Positions 1 to 55,016 of a stretch of DNA of 64,000 nucleotides are shown in pieces. The stretch is from the NCBI RefSeq assembly GCF_032854445.1, contig NC_088295.1, forward strand, positions 11,583,385 to 11,647,384, given 5' to 3'. The position numbers and the translations under genes are program-made. Below the pieces are notes generated by a model. It had not been told where the DNA came from and searched no databases. It was given only the letters and a program-made list of their open reading frames with translations. Every line of letters starts with the position of its first letter. Positions within the stretch are counted from its first letter, which is position 1. Origin of the DNA: Liolophura sinensis (lineage: Eukaryota; Mollusca; Polyplacophora; Chitonida; Chitonidae).

Positions 1-671
1 AGAAAACCGAGTGCTCGGAATCAACAACTGACGGACATTTCTACGTGTGCCATACAGGTGCGCACACCTTACCGGTGAGACAAGTTGTCTTCAACAAGTG
101 CTAGACTTCACAGATGGGCTGTACGAGAGTCAAACTGCTTGTCACTCACGAAAAGTGATAGCTGGGAAATCTACAAATTCCCTGAATCCGCTCCTCCTGA
201 TTGAAGGATAAATGTGTTAACCATTCGGTCATCAGACACAACATTTAGAAATCGGAGTTTAATGCCGGGTATGCAGTTTGACCCTTCTGAAAGTTAAACC
301 CAGGGCAACAGCCGCGGTTACACTAGCGCAGATTTGCCCAACTGAAAGGAGCTGGTTTTGGATTATGCTGCGTTCAGTTCTGACTGCTTGCGTTCACACG
401 TCATTTATCGATCTAATATTTGATTCGCCTACAGCTGCAGGGGGTCGCAAACTTGCACCTGTGACAAAAGGAATTAGTATGCATCTGATCCAGTAATTGC
501 TGTTTTGCGCTTTAATACACGGACGAAAGCAGAGGGTTGAAGCAAGTTATGGCTCATAAAAAACATCCTAAATGAAGTGGGCTTGGTTTAGGTCACTGTT
601 CTTTCCTCTAGTATTAATGTTCGAGCCCCTCAAGCCATCGAGTATCCCTCGTATGCATCAGCGTATGCTTG
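1..671. other. Intergenic, nothing recognised
   Basis: No conserved protein, RNA or repeat seen. The short open frames at 278-496 and 572-910 show no family features, and the second runs into a SINE. Confidence 0.6.
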
Positions 672-1112
672 GGGTTTTACGTCGTACATTTTTTCACTTA
701 TATGACTACGAGGAGTCATTAGATGTGTACATATATATTTACTATTTCTTCTTGTGGCAAGGCGAGTTCATGCCGCCAGTGAAGTATCATGCCGAAGACA
801 CCAAACATGACACCTCACCCAGTCACATTATACTGACACTAGGCCAACCACACCTGCTTCCTTGCTGTAACCTCTCAGTGCTGAGCGCAAAGCGAGGAAA
901 CAATAAGTAACATTGCTAAAGTCTTTGGTATGGCCCGGCCCCGGGTTCATTGATTTGTTTTACACTGTACTCAAGAATATTTCACTTATACGACGGCAGC
1001 AAGGATTATGGTGAGAGGAAACAAGATAGTGCCTAGGGGAAATACACGACCACACGCTGGTTCTTTCCCGACTTCAAGGCGGAAGCTCTACCATTAGGAG
1101 ACTGAAGCAGTC
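672..1112 (-). mobile_element. tRNA-derived SINE (family B), interrupted by a family A SINE
   Basis: Shares its body with copies at 8741, 56117 and 62318 (CACTACGAGGAGTCA-type 3' end, TTCCTTGCT, CTCTCAGTGCTGA). The tRNA-like head lies at the right end (complement of GGTTAGAGCGTCCGCCTTG) but is split by another element at about 950-1064. Confidence 0.75.
950..1064 (-). mobile_element. Truncated family A SINE inserted in a family B SINE
   Basis: Contains TACACTGTACTCAAGAATAT and ACTTATACGACGGCAGC, the family A 3' body, without its tRNA head. Family B sequence resumes on both sides. Confidence 0.7.
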
Positions 1113-1569
1113 CATTTTTCCTGGTGTAACCGCGGCTATTGCCTCAGCACATGGCTTTTTCGGGTAACAAATATAACGATAGGCGCATATGTGATTATGA
1201 AATGGACATCCACTTCTTCGGCTGTTTACTTTGTTTCGTGGTGAGATGGAAGATACCAGATCATTGATTCCACAAAATTTTGTGGGCCTCAAACATGTTT
1301 ACTTGAAATTATCTAGTGTGACAAAATGACTACAGCAGAGAAATGACGACAGTGTGATAGCGGCAAATGGTCACGAGTACTACTGGTAAAATCCGGCCTC
1401 TTGTCCATTTACCTTATTTGGGGTTTTAATTATTGACGTTAATGCTTGAAAGGCAGCCATTTACACGCCCTGTAGCACCATGGCATGGAATCAGGTATCA
1501 TTGACATTAACTGCAGTTTTTAAGACGTCACTGGTCTAGAAGTGCTCAAAATGTTGTGTTGTTAGGGAG

Positions 1570-1765
1570 ACTGAAGTTAGCAGTGGGTTAATTATGAGTT
1601 ATTCTAATAACTATCTCAGAAGCGGGTTAGTTATTTAAATAACTAATAACTAACCAGCAGCAGGTTAGTTATTGGAATAACCAATATCTAACCCAGCAGT
1701 TTTGTAGTTATTTAAAATCAGTTATTCGAATAATTAATGACTAATACAGCAGCGGGTTAGTAATT
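1570..1765. repeat. AT-rich cluster of short inverted and direct repeats
   Basis: Repeated GGTTAGTTATT / AATAACTAACC units separated by AGCAGCAG or AGAAGC spacers. Each forms a short palindrome such as GTTATTCGAATAA. Confidence 0.7.
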
Positions 1766-2219
1766 CTTTCTTGTTATTAACCTTGAATGCAAGCATCATC
1801 ATAATTAAAGGAAGAACACATATTCTGGGGGAATAAAATTACTCGTACTTTTTCATTAAAAGATGAAAACATTAAGGTATAAAGAGGTGACATATGAACA
1901 TGTGAAACTGTACACAAACTATTTACATATGACCAATGGCGACACGGAGAATCCATTCAGAATTGTCACCTGCAGATAAATCAGAAACAGTGCAGCTCCA
2001 CCATTCATTTGCTACCGTATTGTAGATGAAGTACAGATTTGGCATGTTCTAATAACCTAAGTTTTGTTGAAATCAGATTTCAAATTGTGTGATCAAAAGG
2101 GGTTTTATAGTCCTCATAACACATAATAACACATGTAGCCAAAAAATGAATTCAGAAAAGAATGGTTACCCACAGCTTGTTATGGGTACCATCACAACAT
2201 CAGTAGCTGACAATGTCAG

Positions 2220-2720
2220 ACACAGATATCATCAATATCATAGCTGAAAATGTCAAATGTAAATCTCCCCAGAAGCTTATAATGTCAGGTGTAGATCTCC
2301 ACAGAAGATGAAATGTCAAATGCAGATCTCAACAGAAGATGAGTGTCAGGTGTGGATGTCAACAGGACCTGAATACAAGTGTAGATCTCAGCAGTAGCTG
2401 AATACAGTGGTAGATCTCAACAATAGCTGAATACAGTGGTAGATCTCAGGAATAGATGAATACAGTGGTAGATCTCAACAGTAGCTGAATACAGTGGTAG
2501 ATCTCAGCAGTAGCTGAATACATTGGTAGATCTCAACAGTAGCTGAATACAGTGGTAGATCTCAACAGTAGCTGTATACAGTGGTAGATCCCAACAATAG
2601 CTGAATACAGTGGTAGATCTCAACAGTAGCTGAATACAGTGGTAGATCTCAACAGTAAGTTTATAGTCATGTAGATGTCAACAGTAGATGAATACTTGTG
2701 TTGATCTCATCAGTGTCTGC
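2220..2720. repeat. 29-bp tandem array, degenerate at the edges
   Basis: Unit starts TAGCTGAATACAGTGG and continues TAGATCTCAACAG. Near-perfect between about 2390 and 2660 (roughly ten copies), decaying outward. It ends just downstream of the LIG1 stop codon, so it lies in the 3' UTR or 3' flank. Confidence 0.85.
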
Positions 2721-2764
2721 CATCAGATATGGATGATAACTGAACATTTAAGATGAAGGTGCCA

Positions 2765-47067
<44,303 letters not shown>

Positions 47068-50000
47068 CTGCAAGAGTTTTTTTTTAACAGTTTAGTACTG
47101 TAGGTATACACTCCTAAAACAGTCAGCAAGATAATATGTATAGTTCTTACAATAAAACTGGTTCCCCGTTATTTTCAAAATTGCATACATGCCATGGTGT
47201 ACGTAACGATTTCACATGCATTTAAGACAAGACAAAAACAGCTCAGCTATCTTGGTCAACTGAAATTGCCAGACATACTTGTAGGGCTAGCAGTCAGTTA
47301 TATGTATCAAATCTGTAAGAAACAAATTTCTTAAACACTCATCCTAGTAAGGACCAGCAGCCAAATTCTGGGAAGTATGCCATATGCCGCCATACCATCA
47401 TATATTGATGGAATAAATTAATTAAAGTGAATTTAGTGAATTAATTAATTAAAGTGAATTAATCATCAAATTCTGGTATTTTCAAGTTGGCATACTTTCA
47501 AGAAAGTAAATACACATTGCATTAATTGGTTTTGTTATTTTCTTACTTGTACATCTTAAAATCAGCGCATGTAAAAAATTAGATGTGCCACGATTTCTAC
47601 ATCCAGGTGAACAGTGTGCATTACCCTAGTTCAATTAATTTAAACCATTAAGTCTATTTTCAACAATTTTTGAAATTTACCTGCCTCAACACTTAACCAT
47701 TGAATTAAAAATTCCAGTCAGGCCAATCAAGTGGACCTATAAATCCAACTCTAAGACAACAGCACAGATCAATTTCTGTTCAGGATTGAATAGAATAAGA
47801 CTCACTCCTGCAAGTATGAATTCATTCCCAAGTTGAAATGTTGTTGATGTCCACTGAAACATCTCCGTATCGCTCATCAAAATAACTTTGTGTGGTCATG
47901 GCAAGTCGGGTGTACTAATATTTTGTAACAGCACCAAAAGATATGGAAATCAACCTAACAACATAGGACCACGCAGTGAGTCTTAAATGATAACTGCAGT
48001 TACGGTTTCATGAATCATTACGGGGGAAGAACAAAAAGAACAGATGAAAAGTTAGTCCTGTAGAAAAGACAACTCTAAAGGTTTTAGTTAAGGTTTGCAC
48101 AACTATCTCTTTATCCATGTTTTCCGTGGCCTCAGATACAATCCAGATTTTGGATACACCTTATGAGTCAGGTGTACACACCACCATTTTGAAGAGAGAA
48201 AAGTTAACACTTCATCAGATCCATCTGAAATGGATGTAACCATGTATGAGTGATGGAAAGAATCCCTTTCTCCTCGATAAGCTGAGTGATTTCAGGAGTT
48301 CTGCGAGTTCATGCAGATATTGACGAGACAGGATTGGTGTTCTCGCAAACTAATGCAGCTACAAGGTGAGATTTTATGGTACTTGCTAGACTGAATATAC
48401 ATCTCGCATAGACACGTCTTTGGCACATCAGCGCCGTAACTGCTTCCGTAAAATCACCTAGTTTAACCACGTTAGTTCGCGAGAGCCCCCACCATGTTTC
48501 GCCTAAACCTCCTTAAACTTGTGAGAGTCCTGAAATGAAAACTCCACTTATTATTGAAAATAGACCTTAACGTTCAATTTACCCAAACTAAGTGTGCATG
48601 TATGTTATCTTCTCAAATTCAAACGTTAATTTGCAATGGCAGTTGTAAAATTTCACTACCTTCATCAACTTGATTAAGTACTTGCCTAGTACTTTTTATT
48701 TTAGAGTTTAATCTGTGATCGATTTCCATCGTATAAAATGCACGATACATCATTTGCATTAACCGGAAAGAGTCCAATTCCTTTTCTTATGCTGGCCTAG
48801 CGTCGCTGGCATTTCAATGCTCACACTGTCAATTTCATACTCAATGAAGTTGCAGGCTAACTCTGTTTCTTATTGAACGCGTCTCGCACAAATAAAAGAC
48901 ACCAGCCTAAAGGCCTGGTTTCCGCACCAACAGCACCACCACGATATGCCCACATTTAGAAGAGAGATTTATCATAGCCATAATGAATTCCACGGCATAC
49001 ACTCCACCATCTTCCATCTTGGCACTATCTTCTTACTGCTCCACTATAAAGCAGGACATGGACATACGCATAGTTGCTCAACATGGCGCCAGTGGCCGAG
49101 GAACGTATACCGTGGATGCCTTCATGGCTATAATCTATTCTCAATCGAGTAGGGACGTGTGGTGGCGGTGCGATGGGTGCGGAAAGCAGGTCTTTAGGTT
49201 GATGTCTTTTCTTTGCGCGAGATGCGATCGATAACAAAGAAAATTGGCCTGGACCTTCGTTGAGTACGAAATCAACATCGTAAGCATCCAGACTCCAACG
49301 ACGCTAAGTCAGTATAAGAAAAGGAATTGGAGTTTTTCGGGGTTACATTTGCATGGGCAATTTATTAACTTGAGAGAGAAGTCTGACGATCCGACACTCG
49401 AGACGAGTAAGACCGCACCGTTTGAGGTTTGTAGATTTAACACTGATTCATATAAGCTTATTCTACCATGTACTCACGTAATCGACTTCTGCATTGTGGA
49501 TATTATTGAGGGGCAATTTACGATATGATTTCTGGCCAGTGCCTTTCGTTGTTGTTGCTTGTTACCGCGGTTAACTTTCCCGCCAAGACAAAAGTTACGC
49601 TGCAGAACAAGAGAGGTTAGCAAGGGGGAATAACTATGTATTTAAGACAATAACAGCTATCTCCTCCTGTCGTTTACCTAAAGCCGACTCGAGAGAACAT
49701 TGAATTTTGGTTGCCTGATATGAAACCGTGAACCTGGCGAAAAAAGTGTTCAGATACTATGTCTATTTACTTTTAATAATAACAAGAACTAGCTACTTCA
49801 AACTAAAAACAGTAGCTTCAAGATGTGGATATTGGGATCGAACAGGAATACTAGAGGATACTTGAAAAGATAAGATAACACGAAGAACATGAATTTAGGT
49901 ATCTGAAGAAAGATATGAAAGAAGGAATCCGTTGTATATTTCATATAGTTTCCCAATTACCCCTCTATTGCATATTTTTCGTTAATGATAGGGAATACTC

Positions 50001-51104
50001 CGAAATTACATCATCGATGAACATATTGGTGACCGGGACCAGCCCAGCGTCCCGAATTTGAGTTCTCCGTTCAATCAAGTTATTTTTACAGCTATCACCG
50101 TTTAATTTTCAAACTGATCATTGGGACTTTGGAGAAAGTGTACCGGTTGTTTAAATCCCTATTGTTACACCCAAATAAGAAGGCTTCTTCGACCTTGCAT
50201 ATGTTAGGCCACATCCTAAACTCCACATTAATAAATGTAAAGAAAGCCTTTCGTGTATCCTCCAAGCTCTAATTTATTATCCTATATATCTATAGAAATG
50301 CTGAAACAAAAATTTTACTGACCACAAAAGAAACTGATGTATAGACACAGCGATAGACATAGCTGCTTACCACAGCTAAAAAGATAGGGGTTCAAAGAGG
50401 AGCCACTAGGCGATTGCGTACTCCGCTGGACAGATATGAACCAGTAGAAATCATCTATATAATCATCTACATGAATAGTTAGATTAAAACCCTAACTCGT
50501 AGTGTATTGACACGTCGCCGGTTTGATCTTTCTCTCTAAGCTGTACGTCTGTAATTTTATTATGGCCTGTGGTGTTAATGTAACGGTGACCAGTTTATTT
50601 AACACCAGTGCATTCGTGATAAAATTCTATTAATTAATTCTTATACCAGTATAGAGAGTAGAGAAATCCCAAGTAGAGATGTCCTTATATGGTATGTGTA
50701 TTTGATCGTCTATATCTTCAGTGGCAAGTTTGGTTTTTTTTAAGAGTAAACTTACAGTTGACGCTGGATCTGGGGTCTGTTTCAGTCTTTCCAGCTTAGC
50801 TTACAAATGTAATGTGGAAGCTATAAGATGGGAATATGACGAACCGATATCAGAGCCTGAATTTTTTGCAAGTGCATGATAGAACTTTCCAGAACGACTC
50901 TACCTCTTGTAGTACCTTCGTTAAGAGAGTAGATACAAGTTTGGTGATACAGCTTGACCTCGCAGTAAAGCGAACTTTGTATGAATAACGAAATTGTATA
51001 ACAATGTATTTTCAAGTCACCAAGTGCCTTTCGTACGTTAGGATCCTTCAGCCACTTGTTTGACTCGCATGGGTGTAGATATGGTGGATTGCATATACAA
51101 CATT
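47068..51104. other. LIG1: LIG1 5' flank: no gene recognised
   Basis: Should contain the LIG1 first exon and promoter. The stretch 48940-49240 is richer in CpG than its surroundings and is the best promoter candidate. No conserved protein was recognised in either strand. Confidence 0.4.
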
Positions 51105-51780
51105 TCTCATCTTGGAGAAGTTCATTCAGACGCTTCCTGGAGTTCCGGCATCATCTTCGAAAAGTTCATTCAGACGCTCCCTGGACCTCCGGCATCATCT
51201 TGGAGAAGTTCATTCAGACGCTTCCTGGAGTTCCGTCATCATCTTCGAGACGTTCATTCAGACGCTTCCTGGAGTTCCGTCATCATCTTCGAGACGTTCA
51301 TTCAGACGCTTCCTGGAGTTCCGTCATCATCTTCGAGACGTTCATTCAGACGCTTCCCGGACCTCCGGCATCATCTTGGAGAAGTTCGTTCAGACGCTTC
51401 CTGGAGTTCCGTCATCATCTTCGAGAAGTTCATTCAAACGCTTCCTGAGCTCAAACATCATCTCCAAGAGATTCATTCAGACGTTTTGCTCAGCTCCGGC
51501 ACCATGACCAATAGATTCATTTAGACCTTTCCTGGAAAAGCTCAGGCTTCATCTTCAAGAGGTTCATTCAGACGCTTCCTGGACCTCCGGCATCATCTTG
51601 GAGAAGTTCATTCAGACGCTTCCTGGAGTTCCGTCATCATCTTCGAGACGTTCATTCAGACGCTTCCTGAGCTCAAACATCATCTCCAAGAGATTCATTC
51701 AGACGTTTTGCTCAGCTCCGGCACCATGACCAATAGATTCATTTAGACCTTTCCTGGAGCTCCGACATCGTGTCCAAGAG
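51105..51780. repeat. 44-bp tandem array with a higher-order duplication
   Basis: Unit includes TTCATTCAGACGCTTCCTGG and AGTTCCGTCATCATCTTCGA. Two subtypes differ (CTCCGGCATCATCTTGGAGA or TTCCGTCATCATCTTCGAGA). About 14 units. The block 51441-51530 recurs at about 51662-51757. CpG-rich, and open in all three forward frames because 44 is not a multiple of three. Confidence 0.93.
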
Positions 51781-51797
51781 GTTCAGGTGTCTGACAG

Positions 51798-51885
51798 ACA
51801 TTCCCACGTATGACCAGAGAGGAAGCCAACATGAGTTGGACTTGAACTCACAGCTACCGCACTGCATGGTGAGAGGCTACTGAGT
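51798..51885 (-). mobile_element. Family A SINE fragment
   Basis: TTCCCACGTATGACCAGAGA followed by GGAAGCCAACATGAGTTGGA and TTGAACTCACAGCTACCGCA. It is the middle and B-box part only, adjoining the 44-bp array. Confidence 0.7.
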
Positions 51886-53126
51886 TGAGATATAGCCCGG
51901 AAGAAAACCAAGGTCGTTATAATTGTTAATTGTGAATGTGTTTGAAAGACATGAATTATGAATTCAATTTGCAACCGAAAGAAAGCAGTAAATTTTTAAA
52001 CAGGCTGGCACTGTATGTCATGGTTTCCCACACTAGCTGATACTAGCGGGTACTCGAAAGCTTATCAAGCTGCCCTTATCTCTGAATAGTATAGTGTAAT
52101 AAAATGGAGGGATAATGGTGTTGTACTTTTTCCATTGTTTATATATTAAATAATTTTGTTGTTGTTTACGGCTGTACTTAAGATTTTATTCAGTCCTATG
52201 ATGGATATGGGGGGAGGAGTCAAGCGGACGTACACAGCATATTGGTGAAAAGGCAAGAGATTTTGTCCAAATGAACAATGAGAGCGAGGAAAGTTTGGTC
52301 ATTCCAGGGTTTTGTGAATGAACGTGTGTTTTTTTTTTAAAGAATGTGAAACCCGCAACAAGCAAACATATTTCTCGATGTCTAGGACATTTGGGCTGTG
52401 ACAAGAAATACCACATGGGTACAGGTAGGTACAGTCAGAAGTATTGTCCAACACTCGTAACAACTTAATCTAAAGCCAACGACGATTGCATTGCTTGTGG
52501 ACATTTTTATTAACACAGTTTTCTCTAACTATAACCAAAAGTATATTGCTTCTTTACATGTTAACATGTTTAAAGCTAACCACTTTATTTGTATAGAATA
52601 TATAGTCAATAACAAGAAAATTATTTACAAACATCTATTGTGACATCTATCGTACATTAAACTATACTCTATGGCAAATGCAATAACACATGCCTTCCAA
52701 CGTTAATATGTTTTATTTTGACATATTTTGAAGGAAGTTAGGGGACTTTAAACAACCAGATTAATAAATATTACAAATATATACACAGATATATACTCTA
52801 CATTCTTCATTTGATTTCTAAAATCTAGAGATTTATCATTTAGATTAGATTTCGTAGAAACACAGTACAATATTATTACAGATGTAATGACATCATTTGA
52901 TTACATTACAAATGAGATTTACTTCACACGGCATTTATAGCAAGTACATGCTATAAGCCGATATGGGCGTGAGAATATCCATGCATACTATTACACTTAC
53001 AGATCTTGACAAGAGAACATCATGCATACTATTACACTTACCGACCTGGGCATGAGAATATCCATGCATACTATTACACTTACAGATCTGCGCATGAGAA
53101 TATCTATGCATACTATTGCACTTACC

Positions 53127-53345
53127 GAGGTTTCTCCCGGGCTCTGTCCGGTTTCCCACCATTGTGCTGGCCGCTGTCGTATATGTGAATTATTCTTGAG
53201 TATTGCGTAAAACACCAATGAAATAAATAAATATTGTACTTACTGAGCTAGGCATGAGACACGTGGATTACAGTAGGCATAATGCTGGCCGCCGTCTTGT
53301 AAGTGGAATATTCTTGAGCACGGCGTAAAACACCAAACAAATAAA
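53127..53345 (+). mobile_element. Two adjacent 3' fragments of family A SINEs
   Basis: First: GGTTTCCCACCATTGTGCTG then GTAAAACACCAATGAAATAA. Second: AATGCTGGCCGCCGTCTTGT then GGCGTAAAACACCAAACAAA. Both end in ATAAATAAATA tails. Lies downstream of the opsin gene; 52970-53125 also holds short direct repeats of ATGCATACTATTACACTTAC. Confidence 0.75.
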
Positions 53346-53771
53346 TAAATAAATACTGAAATGCATGAACCTCAGTTTATACCCAAGCGGAAATTCAGCT
53401 TGACCTGAAATTCCTGAGTTGGAGAATGAAGGCAGCGCATGCCAGCATGCAAACTGCGTTCTTTGTCGGCGACACAGGCAATGTGCAGTATACGTACACT
53501 CGTCAACATACCACATTGCAGTTTGCAGACACATAAGAATACTAATCAGGGTAAAGGGTAAATATTTTATCTGATTCTTTCGCAGTTTTGTCTAGTGGAT
53601 TTATAGTACATTTATACAAAAAAATGTACAACATACTGTCACACTGCGTTCTACATGCAACGTATAGCACGGATCTCCGTAGATATAAAAGCAACGCGGG
53701 ACGATGACGTTCCTTTTGATACCAACAGTCATAAAAGTCAGATGTCTCTCTGACCTTATCGTGTAGATGCC

Positions 53772-53777
53772 TTTATT
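53772..53777 (-). terminator. Poly(A) signal of the opsin
   Basis: AATAAA on the minus strand, about 95 bases after the opsin stop codon. Confidence 0.6.
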
Positions 53778-53871
53778 CATGTGCATGTACGATTGTGGGT
53801 CCAGGGAAATGTTTGCTACACGATAGGTGGGAAATATCTCCTGAGGTTCAAGGTAGCTAATGCAGATTGGA

Positions 53872-55016
53872 TCAGACCTTATCAGTCTCGAAGGCTTTGT
53901 TGTCATTTCCAGCGTTCGGTTTGGCGTCCGCCGAGCCCCCTGAAATGGCGTACACGGCGTTGCCATCTTTTCCAGTTCCTCCTTGGGATGCGGCTAGAAC
54001 CTTCATCAGGTCACCCAGCGCTTGACTATTGGGATTTGCTGCTAATGCCGCTAGTTGAGCGGCCGACAGAGCATTACCTGCCTGAGCCGAAGACGACGCT
54101 TCTGCGGCCTGACCTGGGGTGGCGTTTGAAGCTGTCGGTGGCGCAGCGGGGGGTGCTGCAGGCTTGTTCTCAGCCGGAGACGTCATCTCCATGGCGGTGT
54201 CACTGACGTTACTCACCGTGCTGGCCACCTCGCTCATGCCAGGAACGTAGCTTGTTGAGCTTCCAGCCCTGCTTATTTGACTTCCCCCCTTTCCACTGGC
54301 TGTATGAGAAGGCTTGGCTTTGGGCTTACAGCAAACCATCAGCCACGGGAGCTTCTTGTTGAGCACTTCCCTGAACTTTGGGTGACTCAGAGCGTACACA
54401 ATGGGGTTGTACATTGCTGAGGTTTTGGCAAACATGACGGGAATCTCAGAAGCATAAGGGGTGACATATTGAGCGGGGCCGAACTCTCCGATCAGAGCCA
54501 CGACAGCGTACGGGGTCCAGGAAAGCAGAAACAGCGTGATTGTGTAAAAGGCGATCTTGGCCGTCTTGATCTCGGTCTTCTGATCTTGACCTTGACGAAT
54601 GTCCTTGGCATCCAGCTTCTTGGCCATGCTTGCCATTTCCTTCTCGTGGTCGGCGACGGCCTTGACGATGAGGACGTAGCAAAAAAAGATGATGAGGACA
54701 GGTACGACGAAACCGCAGATGTATAGGCAGAAGATGTAGGAGCGAAAATAATCGGTTCTGGTGAGATAGTCAAATGAGCAGGAGGTCTGAAAGCCCTCTG
54801 GGATGTAGGCGCCCCAGCCGAAGATTGGGGGAATAGCCCACAGGATAGACCAGATCCACACTAACATCAACATGAAGAAAGCGCGTTTGTGGCTCATGTG
54901 TCTCATGACGGACAAGGGCCTAGCGATAACTAGGTACCGGTCAATGGCGATCATGGCCATGGTGTTGATAGACATCAGACCAAATATCCCTCCCACAAGT
55001 CCGTACAACTCACAAG
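53872..55016 (-). CDS. Opsin exon 3: TM3 to C-terminus
   Basis: 380 codons and a TGA stop. Carries the DRY motif, the counterion and disulfide loop, the Gq-type third loop, the retinal-binding Lys and the long low-complexity tail. GC content is clearly higher than in the flanks. Confidence 0.97.

Noticed and set aside
48946-49237. Overlapping open frames on both strands near the presumed LIG1 promoter
   Set aside because: No domain, both strands open over the same GC-richer stretch, and no splice support; more likely promoter sequence.
51056-51524. Three long forward frames of 130-154 codons
   Set aside because: All three phases are open through a 44-bp tandem array, which points to composition and not coding.
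53781-54206. 141-codon plus-strand frame
   Set aside because: Antisense shadow of the GC-rich opsin tail.
54446-54773. Open frames of 78-93 codons on both strands
   Set aside because: Out-of-frame shadows of opsin exon 3.
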